From DASWRT01 sp036403035 (GTDB taxonomy: Bacteria > Pseudomonadota > Alphaproteobacteria > ATCC43930 > CGMCC-115725), in assembly GCA_036403035.1 (NCBI GenBank), contig DASWRT010000312.1, forward strand, positions 1 to 28,481: a DNA stretch of 28,481 bases, given 5' to 3'. The notes under the pieces are model-generated. The model made no database searches. It was not told where the DNA came from and saw only the letters and a program-made list of their open reading frames with translations. The position numbers and the translations under genes are program-made. Positions within the stretch are counted from its first letter, which is position 1; each line of letters begins with the position of its first letter. Shown here in pieces: positions 16,370 to 23,362 of this stretch.

Positions 16370-16649
16370 GTTTCCACCTACCTTGGCCGACCGAGGATAG
16401 CCGCGAACGCCGATCCTCGCAATTGCGGCGGGATTATTGCTCCTGACGAAGCTGTTAACAGGTTTGGGGAATGGGAATTCCACCACCGATCCTCAGCAGT
16501 CAGAAGAAAATACGATAATCTGCTTGGTGAGTGGAGCGATGATTGCCCCGAAACCGAACCAACCCGTGGTGAATTTTTCAATTCCAGCCGGTTCATCCAT
16601 GGCCGGCAGCGCAAAATTTTTACGAGGATTGTAGAAGCTGGAGGTGATT
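16370..16649. promoter_or_regulatory. AT-richer intergenic region upstream of the XRE gene
   Basis: This stretch has visibly lower GC than its surroundings (runs such as GAAAATACGATAATC, GAATTTTTCAATTCC and CAAAATTTTTACG). It holds the perfect palindrome CTGTTAACAG at 16452-16461 and CAATAAT on the - strand, which could be a -10 for the XRE gene. Short open frames cross it, but none has codon use or composition like the neighbours. It reads as a divergent regulatory region, or possibly a remnant of acquired DNA. Confidence 0.35.
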
Positions 16650-16745
16650 GTGGACGCCCAAAAGGGAGATGCCGGAAGCTCGGCGCGGCCGGCCCCGCTA
16701 TCCCTCCCTGCTCCGCTGTGCCGGCTCTGCTATCATTGCGGGCGC

Positions 16746-17054
16746 ATGCGCCCGATCCTCGCGACGCTCCTCGTAACCGCCACCCTCGGCTTGTCCGCCG
16801 CTGCCGGGGCGGGCGACGCCGTCAATGGCCCGCCCCCTGCCCAGGCGGCGGGGCCTGCGCCGGCCCTCGTGCTGCCGCCGTCCGTCACCGATGGTTTCGT
16901 CACGTCCGGCGCCCGGAAAACCGCGGTGCAGTCTCCGCTCGCCGCGACGCCGCGGCAGCGCCCGGCAAAGCCCGACGAAGCCGCCGGGCGGCGGCCGGGG
17001 GACGGCTTCTGGCCCAACATCCGCCTGCACGGATCCTTCGGGTTCGGGCACTAG
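16746..17054 (+). CDS. Small exported protein, function unknown
   Basis: A 102-residue product starting MRPILATLLVTATLGLSAAAGAGD, a good signal peptide (about residues 1-21). The mature part is Pro/Ala-rich, with PSVTDGFVTSGARKTAV and a C-terminal FWPNIRLHGSFGFGH. No domain was recognised. GC-rich third positions support coding. The start is ambiguous: a GTG at 16650 in the same frame follows GGAGGTGATT, a near-perfect Shine-Dalgarno, and would give 134 residues with the hydrophobic segment internal. The ATG is preferred because it yields a normal signal peptide and codon bias begins there. Confidence 0.55.
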   Translation: MRPILATLLVTATLGLSAAAGAGDAVNGPPPAQAAGPAPALVLPPSVTDGFVTSGARKTAVQSPLAATPRQRPAKPDEAAGRRPGDGFWPNIRLHGSFGFGH

Positions 17055-17063
17055 CGCGTGGCC

Positions 17064-17087
17064 ATGCCGCTCCGCGCGGTGCGGCAT
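17064..17087. terminator. Possible terminator after the exported protein gene
   Basis: ATGCCGC (17064-17070) and GCGGCAT (17081-17087) form a seven-pair GC-rich stem with a 10-base loop, nine bases beyond the stop at 17054. There is no T tract afterwards, so it is a weak candidate. Confidence 0.35.
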
Positions 17088-17257
17088 ACTCGCGCGCTAC
17101 GAAAGGCATGCGAGCCATGCATGTCGCGAGCGTTGAAGGACGGCGCGGCGGCGCCATGCTTTTCCGTGTTGCTGCGGGTGCGGCGTCGATCTGCCGGGCT
17201 GGCCCTCGCCATGCCTATGGAACGGATCGACCACGGCTCTCGCCGGAGGAGAGGATC

Positions 17258-17401
17258 ATGCGAAAGAACTGGATACGCCGCGTACTGCCGGCCGCGCCTG
17301 CCGCCTTGCTCATCCTGCTGTTCCTTGCCGGCCCGCTCGCCGCCTGCGCCGTTACGGTCACTCCGCTTCCGCCGCATATGAACCAGCGCGGCGCGGTATG
17401 A
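17258..17401 (+). CDS. Tiny lipoprotein, 47 aa
   Basis: A 47-residue product with a strong lipoprotein signal: basic MRKNWIRR, a hydrophobic core (AALLILLFLAG) and the lipobox PLAAC with the Cys at residue 30. Only 18 residues remain after lipidation (AVTVTPLPPHMNQRGAV after the Cys), rather like entericidin-type or lysis-type micro-lipoproteins, though no sequence similarity is claimed. The ATG is preceded by GGAGGAGAGGATC, one of the best ribosome-binding sites in the window, which is the main reason to believe it. Its function cannot be inferred. Confidence 0.68.
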   Translation: MRKNWIRRVLPAAPAALLILLFLAGPLAACAVTVTPLPPHMNQRGAV

Positions 17402-17453
17402 TGCCGCCGCCGCCGAGGACGGCGCACTCGTCGGCGGAAAGCGGCGGCCGCCC

Positions 17454-17495
17454 TATAATTCCCGACGTTGCGCTCCCGAGGTGATCGTATACAAA
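17454..17495 (+). promoter_or_regulatory. Promoter-like TATAAT and GTATAC dyad upstream of the DapA-like gene
   Basis: A perfect TATAAT (17454-17459) stands out in GC-rich DNA, although no good -35 lies 17 bases upstream. Downstream, TCGTATACAA (17486-17495) is a near-palindrome centred on GTATAC, the type of core bound by FadR-subclass GntR regulators that often control sugar-acid catabolism. The DapA-like gene starts 184 bases further on. No regulator gene is nearby, so this is inference. Confidence 0.35.
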
Positions 17496-17678
17496 GTGAA
17501 TGAGGTCCGGGCGGCTCTGCGTTGCGCCGGCTTGTGCGATGGACAGCCGCTTTCATCCGGGTGGCGGTCGCATTTCACATAAGGATCCAGGCGATGGACG
17601 CGGCGCCGCTCGCGACGCTCCGACCGAATGGTGCCCGAACGATTGATCGACGCTTCCACCGAACCCAGGCAGGCTTTC

Positions 17679-18644
17679 ATGGCTCTTCTCGACGAAGGCG
17701 CGCGCGGCGTCTACATCATCTCCGCCACCCCGTTCACCGACGACGGCGCCGTGGACTGGGCGTCGACGGACCGGCTCATGGACTATTACGTCGAGAGCGG
17801 CGTCGACGGGGTGACGATCCTCGGCGTCCTGGGTGAGGCGCCGAAGCTGTCGGCCGAGGAGTCGGAGCAGTTCGTCGCGCGGGTCGCGAAGCGGCTGGCG
17901 GCTCGCGGTACGCCGATCGTCGTCGGCGTCAGCAATCCCGGTCTGAAGCTGCTCGGCGATTTCGCGCGCCGGTCGATGGACCTCGGCGCCGCAGGCGTGA
18001 TGGTCTCGCCGGTCGCCGGTCTCAGGACGGACGAGCAGATCTACGGCTATGTCGAGAGCGTCGTGAAGGAACTGGGGTCCGACATCCCGGTCGTGCTCCA
18101 GGACTTCCCGCAGCTTACCTCGGTCGTGATGTCGGCGACGCTGCTCAACCGGCTCTTCGCCGATTTCCCCAGCCTCAAGATGCTGAAGCATGAGGAGGCG
18201 CCGGGCCTGCGCAAGCTCTCGAAGGTACGCGCCGCCGAGAAGAGCGGGGCGCGCAGCCGTAGGATCAGCATCCTCGTCGGCAACGGCGGCATCCATCTCA
18301 TGCAGGAGCTGCTGCGCGGCGCCGACGGCGCGATGACCGGCTTCGCCTTCCCGGAGATGCTGGTCGGCGTCTGCCGGAAATTCTTCGCGGGGGATGTCGA
18401 CGGCGCCGAGGATCTCTACGACGCCTACCTGCCGGTGGTGCGGCACGAGGCGCAGCTCGGCTTCGGCCTTGCGCTGCGCAAGGAGACGCTGCGCCGCCGC
18501 GGCATCATCGCCAGCGCCAGGACTCGCGCGCCGGGGCCGAGCCTCGATGCGGACGACCACGCCGAGCTGACGCACCTCCTGCGGCGGCTGGAGCGTGCCG
18601 TCGCCCGCGCCGGCGCTCCGGCGCCCAAGATCGCGGCGGAGTAG
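17679..18644 (+). CDS. DapA-superfamily class I aldolase/dehydratase, not a true dihydrodipicolinate synthase
   Basis: A 321-residue TIM-barrel protein of the DHDPS/N-acetylneuraminate lyase superfamily. The G-x-x-G-E substrate loop is GVLGE (residues 49-53), and the Schiff-base lysine is in LKMLKHEE (Lys 170). The catalytic Tyr of DapA, normally in YNVP, is missing: the segment reads VVLQDFP with Gln at about 141. This VQD-type motif and the C-terminal ARTRAPGPSLDADDHAEL resemble L-2-keto-3-deoxyarabonate dehydratases of sugar-acid pathways (recalled resemblance, not a search). It could use the product of an IlvD/Edd dehydratase. The ATG at 17679 has AGGCAGG upstream; an ATG at 17628 would add 17 residues. 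It is convergent with grpE. Confidence 0.85.
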   Translation: MALLDEGARGVYIISATPFTDDGAVDWASTDRLMDYYVESGVDGVTILGVLGEAPKLSAEESEQFVARVAKRLAARGTPIVVGVSNPGLKLLGDFARRSMDLGAAGVMVSPVAGLRTDEQIYGYVESVVKELGSDIPVVLQDFPQLTSVVMSATLLNRLFADFPSLKMLKHEEAPGLRKLSKVRAAEKSGARSRRISILVGNGGIHLMQELLRGADGAMTGFAFPEMLVGVCRKFFAGDVDGAEDLYDAYLPVVRHEAQLGFGLALRKETLRRRGIIASARTRAPGPSLDADDHAELTHLLRRLERAVARAGAPAPKIAAE

Positions 18645-18666
18645 GCGGCCGGCGGCCTCGCGCCAA

Positions 18667-18698
18667 ACGAGCCCTCTCCCATCTGGGAGAGGGCTCGT
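18667..18698. terminator. 14-bp perfect hairpin between the DapA-like gene and grpE
   Basis: ACGAGCCCTCTCCC (18667-18680), loop ATCT and GGGAGAGGGCTCGT (18685-18698) form a perfect 14-pair stem between convergent stops at 18644 and 18712. On the - strand TTT follows the stem, on the + strand there is no T run. It probably serves as a terminator for both. CCCTCTCCC-type hairpins are also common dispersed repeats in proteobacteria. Confidence 0.7.
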
Positions 18699-18711
18699 CA
18701 CTGCCGATATG

Positions 18712-19308
18712 TCACGCCATCGTGTCGACGCGCTCGGCCGGCTTCGCGTCGCCCTTGGCGACGCCGACCATGGCCGGGCGCAGCAGGCGGTCGTGGATGA
18801 CGTAGCCGGGCTGCAGGACCTGGACGACGGTGCCGGCGGGCTGGCCGGTGTTCTCCGTCTCGAAGATCGCCTGATGCAGGTTGTGGTCGAACCGCTCGCC
18901 CTTCGGATCGACGCGGCGGATGCCGTGCTTCTCCAGGGCGCCCACCAGTTCGCGTTCGGTCGCGGCGACGCCGGCGAGCAGGTTGCGGACGACGTCGTCC
19001 TTGACCTGGTCCTCCGGCACGCTGGCGAGCGCGCGGCCGAGATTGTCGACGGCGCTCAGCAGGTCCTTCGCGAAGTTGGAGACCGCGTATTTCGCCGTGT
19101 CCTCGCGCTCGCGCTCGGCGCGGCGGCGGATGTTCTCGACCTCGGCGAGCGCCCGCAGCGCGCGGTCCTTGTACTCCGCGGCTTCCGCCTCGGCCTTCGC
19201 GACCCGCTCGTCCGCACCGCCGCCGTCCATGGCGCCGAGAGCGCCGTCGCCGGCCTGATCGTTTGCCGTCGCCGCTTCCGCGCGGCCGTTCGTGTTCTCG
19301 TCCACCAT
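18712..19308 (-). CDS. grpE: Nucleotide exchange factor GrpE
   Basis: A 198-residue cochaperone that releases ADP from DnaK. The acidic, flexible N-terminus is followed by a long coiled coil (AEAEAAEYKDRALRALAEVE, then RRRAEREREDTAKYAVSNFA), the four-helix bundle with LLSAVDNLGRAL, and the C-terminal beta domain (FDHNLHQAIFETENTGQPA, VLQPGYVIHDRLLRPAMVGVA), all typical. It starts 19 bases after the hrcA stop, so the two form an operon, as in many alphaproteobacteria. Confidence 0.97.
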   Translation of the reverse strand: MVDENTNGRAEAATANDQAGDGALGAMDGGGADERVAKAEAEAAEYKDRALRALAEVENIRRRAEREREDTAKYAVSNFAKDLLSAVDNLGRALASVPEDQVKDDVVRNLLAGVAATERELVGALEKHGIRRVDPKGERFDHNLHQAIFETENTGQPAGTVVQVLQPGYVIHDRLLRPAMVGVAKGDAKPAERVDTMA

Positions 19309-19327
19309 GCCGTAACTCTCGGTTGTC

Positions 19328-20386
19328 TTATCCGATGAAGCGCCCGATCATCTTCGCGGTGTAGTCCACCATCGGGATGATGCGGGCATAGTTGATCCGC
19401 GCCGGCCCGATCACGCCGATCGCGCCGATGACGTGCTCGCGGCTGTTCGTGTACGGCGCCACCACCATCGAGCAGCCGGCGATGCCGAAGAGCGGGTTCT
19501 CCGCCCCGATATAGATCTGAACGCCCTGTCCCTGTTTCGTCGCGTCGAGAAGCCGCATCAGCGACTCCTTCGTCTCCAGCGCGTCGAACAGGGTGCGCAG
19601 CCGCTCCAGGTCGGCGACCGCCGTGACGTCGTCGAGCAGCTTCGCCTGGCCGCGCACGATCAGCGCGCCCTTGTCGCTGCTGCCCGCCCAGGTTGCAAGC
19701 CCCTGCTCGACGAGGCGCGCGGTCAGCTCGTCGAGCTGGGCGCGGTTGCTCTCGATCTCCACGGCGACCGCGCTCTTCGCCTCCTCGATCGTGCGGCCGA
19801 TGAGGCGCGCGTTGAGGAAGTTGCTGGCCGCGACCAGCGTCGAGGGCGGCAGGCCGAGCGGGACGTCGATGACGCGGTTCTCGACCAGCCCGTCCTCGGT
19901 GACCATCACGACCAGCGAACGGCCCGGCCCGAGATGCACGAACTCGATATGCTTCAGCGGCCGCTCGATCTTCGGCGCCACCACGAGGCCGGCGCAGTGC
20001 GACAGGCCGGACAATGCCGCCGTCGCCTCCTCGAGCACCTGCGGCAGGCTCTTGCCGCGTGCCGCGCACTGGCTCTCGATGTTGCGGCGCTCGTCCTCCG
20101 ATATCCCGCCGATCTCCAGCAGCCCGTTGACGAAGAGCCGGAGCCCGGCGTCGGTCGGCACGCGCCCGGCCGAGGTATGCGGCGCGGCGAGCAGCCCGGC
20201 TTCCTCCAGATCGGCCATAACGTTGCGGATCGTCGCGGGCGACAGGGCCTGGCTGAGTCGGCGCGACAGCGTGCGCGACCCGATCGGCTCGCCGGTCTCG
20301 ACATAGGCGTCGACGATCAGCCGCAGGACCTCGCGGCTGCGGTCGTTGAGCTCGGTAATCGGCGATTTCGTGATCGGCGGCGACAT
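19328..20386 (-). CDS. hrcA: Heat-shock repressor HrcA
   Basis: A 352-residue winged-helix repressor that binds the CIRCE element and represses groESL and related genes, with GroEL as its co-factor. N-terminal DNA-binding part: RSREVLRLIVDAYVETGEPI, SRTLSRRLSQALSPATIRNV and ADLEEAGLLAAPHTSAGRVP. The GAF-like dimer core follows and the end is VIGPARINYARIIPMVDYTA. The start at 20386 is the conserved position; the frame is open far upstream, but only because of base composition. No CIRCE motif was found in the leader. grpE lies directly downstream. Confidence 0.96.
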   Translation of the reverse strand: MSPPITKSPITELNDRSREVLRLIVDAYVETGEPIGSRTLSRRLSQALSPATIRNVMADLEEAGLLAAPHTSAGRVPTDAGLRLFVNGLLEIGGISEDERRNIESQCAARGKSLPQVLEEATAALSGLSHCAGLVVAPKIERPLKHIEFVHLGPGRSLVVMVTEDGLVENRVIDVPLGLPPSTLVAASNFLNARLIGRTIEEAKSAVAVEIESNRAQLDELTARLVEQGLATWAGSSDKGALIVRGQAKLLDDVTAVADLERLRTLFDALETKESLMRLLDATKQGQGVQIYIGAENPLFGIAGCSMVVAPYTNSREHVIGAIGVIGPARINYARIIPMVDYTAKMIGRFIG

Positions 20387-20587
20387 GAGCGAACGGTTCC
20401 CGACGTCCACGCTGCCGGCGTCGCCGGCCGACGCGGACACCTGCCCGAATGTAGGAAGCGTGCCGGGGACCGTCAACACGGGCAGTCCGTCTGCGGAGGC
20501 CGGCCGGTACTGGACGGGCGGAAAGGCAGGCACTAGCTTTGCGCCGCTTTCAGCCATCCAGCCCACAAGAAAAGAAGGATGACGCCG

Positions 20588-21316
20588 ATGCGACCCTCCG
20601 GCCGCGCCCCCGACCAGATGCGCCCGGTCGTGCTCGAACCCGGCTTCTCGAAATATGCCGAGGGTTCCTGCCTCGCGCGGTTCGGCGACACGCACGTGCT
20701 CTGCACGGCGAGCATCGAGGATCGCGTTCCGCCCTTCCTGCGCAACACCGGCAGCGGCTGGGTCACCGCCGAATACGGGATGCTGCCGCGCTCGACCCAC
20801 ACCCGCACCGACCGCGAGGCGTCGCGCGGCAAGCAGAGCGGCCGGACGCAGGAGATCCAGCGCCTGATCGGCCGTTCGCTCCGCGCCGTCACCGATCTCG
20901 CGAAGCTCGGCGAGCGGCAGATCAAAATCGACTGCGACGTGATCCAGGCCGACGGCGGCACGCGCACCGCGGCGATCACCGGCAGCTATGTCGCGCTGCA
21001 TCTCGCGCTGCGCAGGCTCGTCGAGAACCGCGTGCTGGCGGAACTGCCGCTGACCGACGCCGTCGCCGCGGTTTCCTGCGGAATTCATGGCGACCGCCCG
21101 GTGCTCGACCTCGACTATGCCGAGGACAGCACGGCGCATGCCGATGCGAACTTCGTGCTGACCGGACGCGGCGGCATCGTCGAGATCCAGGCGACGGCGG
21201 AGAAGACGCCGTTCGACGACGCGAGCTTCGCGACGATGCTGTCGCTCGCGCGGAAGGGCGTCGGCGAGCTGATCCGGGCGCAGCGCGCCGCGGTCGGCCT
21301 CGGCACGGTCCGGTAG
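20588..21316 (+). CDS. rph: Ribonuclease PH
   Basis: A 242-residue phosphorolytic exoribonuclease that trims tRNA 3' ends. Family motifs: the N-terminal MRPSGRAPDQMRPV, GDTHVLCTASIEDRVPPFL, TAEYGMLPRSTHTRTDREAS, GRTQEIQRLIGRSLRAV, and QADGGTRTAAITGSYVAL. The ATG at 20588 (rather than 20579) matches the family start and is spaced correctly from AAGAAGGA. Divergent from hrcA; rdgB follows by 15 bases, the usual alphaproteobacterial rph-rdgB-hemW order. Confidence 0.97.
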   Translation: MRPSGRAPDQMRPVVLEPGFSKYAEGSCLARFGDTHVLCTASIEDRVPPFLRNTGSGWVTAEYGMLPRSTHTRTDREASRGKQSGRTQEIQRLIGRSLRAVTDLAKLGERQIKIDCDVIQADGGTRTAAITGSYVALHLALRRLVENRVLAELPLTDAVAAVSCGIHGDRPVLDLDYAEDSTAHADANFVLTGRGGIVEIQATAEKTPFDDASFATMLSLARKGVGELIRAQRAAVGLGTVR

Positions 21317-21331
21317 GGGACGGCGCCCGCG

Positions 21332-21934
21332 ATGGCCCGCCGCTTCGATGGCGACCGTCTGGTGATCGCCAGCCACAACCAGGGCAAGCTGCGCGAGATC
21401 GCCGACCTGCTGCGCCCGTTCGGCGTCGCCGTCGAGTCCGCTGCCGCGCTCGGCCTGCCCGAGCCGGAAGAGACCGGGGATACCTTCGAGGCGAACGCCG
21501 ACCTGAAGTCCCTCGCCGCCGCGACGGCATCGGGGCTGCCGGCGCTCGCCGACGATTCCGGCGTCGTCGTGCCCGCGCTCGGCGGCGCCCCGGGCATCTA
21601 CTCGGCGCGCTGGGCCGGGCCGGGGAAGGACTTCATGGTCGCGATGCGCAAGGTCGAGGACGGGCTCAAGGGCCAGGACGACCGGAGCGCGCACTTCGTC
21701 GCCGTGCTCTCGCTCGCGTGGCCGGACGGCCATGTCGAGCATTTCCGCGGCGAGGTGCACGGCCATCTCGTATGGCCGCCGCGCGGCGACCGCGGCTTCG
21801 GCTACGACCCGGTCTTCGTGCCCGACGGCGGCCGCCTGACCTTCGGCGAGATGGATCCCGCCGAGAAGCACGCGATCAGCCACCGCGCCCGCGCCTTCGC
21901 CCAGCTCGTGGATGCGTGCTTCAGGCGCGCATAG
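21332..21934 (+). CDS. rdgB: XTP/dITP pyrophosphatase (RdgB/HAM1)
   Basis: A 200-residue house-cleaning enzyme that hydrolyses non-canonical purine triphosphates (XTP, dITP) to monophosphates. Motifs: VIASHNQGKLREIADLL at the N-terminus, GDTFEANADLKSLAAA, LADDSGVVVPALGGAPGIYS (metal and substrate site), GDRGFGYDPVFVPDGG and FGEMDPAEKHAISHRARA. The length is typical. It follows rph closely and precedes a repeat element of about 220 bases and hemW. Confidence 0.97.
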   Translation: MARRFDGDRLVIASHNQGKLREIADLLRPFGVAVESAAALGLPEPEETGDTFEANADLKSLAAATASGLPALADDSGVVVPALGGAPGIYSARWAGPGKDFMVAMRKVEDGLKGQDDRSAHFVAVLSLAWPDGHVEHFRGEVHGHLVWPPRGDRGFGYDPVFVPDGGRLTFGEMDPAEKHAISHRARAFAQLVDACFRRA

Positions 21935-21941
21935 GAAACCT

Positions 21942-22160
21942 GAATCGGGGATCGGGGGGGGATGGTTAGGGATCGGGGAGATAAAAGGATTCCTCCCCTT
22001 CGCCGAATGAGGATGCGTCGGAGTTTCACGTGGAACCTTGCGCGCCTGCGGCGCGCATAAAACATGTCCTCCGCGCGTCTCCGCGGTTCTCCGTGCCCTC
22101 TGCGGTAAAAAATGTCCTCCTATCCCCCCGATCCCCAACCATCCCCCCGATCCCCGATTC
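21942..22160. repeat. Long inverted-repeat element between rdgB and hemW
   Basis: Left arm 21942-21989 and right arm 22115-22160 are inverted copies. They match over about 46 positions with four mismatches and one two-base gap; both start with GAATCGGGGATCGGGG read inward. The spacer has a perfect hairpin TGCGCGCC (22039-22046) / GGCGCGCA (22050-22057), and two direct copies of ATGTCCTCC (22064-22072 and 22112-22120), followed or preceded by CCGCGGTTCTCCGTGCCCTC, a CTCCGCG-type motif seen as dispersed repeats in many genomes. The right arm runs into hemW. The structure looks like a mobile intergenic repeat or MITE; no transposase is present. Confidence 0.8.
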
Positions 22161-23338
22161 AAATTTCGTCCCGCAAGGACGGCGATCGCGGGTTCGGGCT
22201 CTACATCCACTGGCCGTTCTGCAAGTCGAAGTGCCCTTACTGCGACTTCAACAGCCACGTCCGCGACGCCGTCGATCAGGCGCGCTGGCGAGATGCGCTG
22301 CTCGCCGAGTTGGACCATTACGGGGCGCAGACGGCGGGGCGGACGCTCACCTCGATCTTCTTCGGCGGCGGCACGCCGTCGCTGATGCCGCCGGCCACCG
22401 CCGCGGCGCTGATCGAGCGCGCCGGGCGGCACTGGCGCTTCGCGCCGGATATCGAGATCACGCTGGAGGCGAACCCGACGTCGGTCGAAGCGGCGCGCTT
22501 CCGCGACTTCCGCGCGGCCGGCGTGAACCGCGTGTCGCTGGGCGTGCAGGCGCTCGACGCAAGCGACCTCGCGTTCCTCGGCCGCGCCCACGGCGTCGAT
22601 GAGGCGCTGGCCGCGATCGACCTCGCGCGCCGGCATTTCCCGCGGCACTCCTTCGACCTGATCTATGCCCGGCCGGGGCAGAGCGAGGCGGCCTGGGCGG
22701 CGGAGCTGGACCGCGCGCTTCCGCTGGTCGGCGATCACCTCTCGGCGTACCAGCTCACGATCGAGCCGGGCACGGCGTTCGCGACAGCGCATGCCCGCGG
22801 CGACTTCGCGCTGCCCGACGAGGATCTGGCCGGCGCGCTCTACGAGCTGACGCAGGACCGGCTCGCCGCGGCGGGCCTGCCGGCCTACGAGATCTCGAAC
22901 CACGCCCGGCCGGGCGGCGGCGAGAGCCGGCACAACCTCGTCTACTGGCGATACGGCGACTATGTCGGCGTTGGGCCGGGTGCGCACGGACGGTTGACCC
23001 TTCCTGACGGCGGCAAGGTCGCGACGCGGCAGCGCCGTGCGCCGGAAACCTGGCTCGCCGCAGTCGAGGCGGACGGGCACGGCACGCAGGAGCGGGTTCC
23101 GCTCGGCAGCGCCGAGCGGCTGGAGGAGATGCTGATGATGGGCCTCCGCCTCGCCGAAGGCGTGCCGCTCGCCCGCATCCGCGCCGAGACCGGGAAGGAT
23201 CTGCCGGAGACCGTCGATCCCGATGCGCTGCGCGACCTTGCCGAGGGCGGGTTCCTCTCGCTCGATGCCGGCCGGCTGCGGGCGACCGAGGCCGGACGGC
23301 AGCGGCTCAACGCGGTGCTCGGCGCGCTGCTGGGATAG
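22112..23338 (+). CDS. hemW: HemW-like radical SAM protein (coproporphyrinogen III oxidase-like, heme chaperone)
   Basis: A 408-residue radical SAM protein. The 4Fe-4S triad is CKSKCPYC (Cys 37, 41, 44) after GLYIHWPF, followed by TSIFFGGGTPSLMPP and ITLEANPTSV (SAM site), GVNRVSLGVQALDASDLAFLG, and the C-terminal HemN-like domain (SAYQLTIEPGTAFA, RHNLVYWRYGDYVGVGPGAHG). HemW proteins act as heme chaperones, unlike the genuine oxidase HemN. The only canonical in-frame start before the conserved region is the ATG at 22112 (a stop lies two codons earlier). It lies in a repeat element that encodes residues 2-16; these are not family-like. Rare initiation at a non-canonical codon further in cannot be excluded. 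Confidence 0.93.
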   Translation: MSSYPPDPQPSPRSPIQISSRKDGDRGFGLYIHWPFCKSKCPYCDFNSHVRDAVDQARWRDALLAELDHYGAQTAGRTLTSIFFGGGTPSLMPPATAAALIERAGRHWRFAPDIEITLEANPTSVEAARFRDFRAAGVNRVSLGVQALDASDLAFLGRAHGVDEALAAIDLARRHFPRHSFDLIYARPGQSEAAWAAELDRALPLVGDHLSAYQLTIEPGTAFATAHARGDFALPDEDLAGALYELTQDRLAAAGLPAYEISNHARPGGGESRHNLVYWRYGDYVGVGPGAHGRLTLPDGGKVATRQRRAPETWLAAVEADGHGTQERVPLGSAERLEEMLMMGLRLAEGVPLARIRAETGKDLPETVDPDALRDLAEGGFLSLDAGRLRATEAGRQRLNAVLGALLG

Positions 23339-23362
23339 AACGGCGGCGGCTGCTCCCGCCTG

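Noticed and set aside
16437..16634. 65-codon + strand frame in the AT-richer region
   Set aside because: No ribosome-binding site, TTG start, no domain, composition unlike neighbouring genes.
22064..22120. Two direct ATGTCCTCC copies as a possible tandem start or leader peptide for hemW
   Set aside because: The first copy is in a different frame from hemW and has no ribosome-binding site; treated as part of the repeat element.
19328..23080. Very long - strand open frame reaching from hrcA over rph, rdgB and most of hemW
   Set aside because: Only its last 353 codons are HrcA. The rest is antisense to three clearly recognised genes and is open because of high GC.
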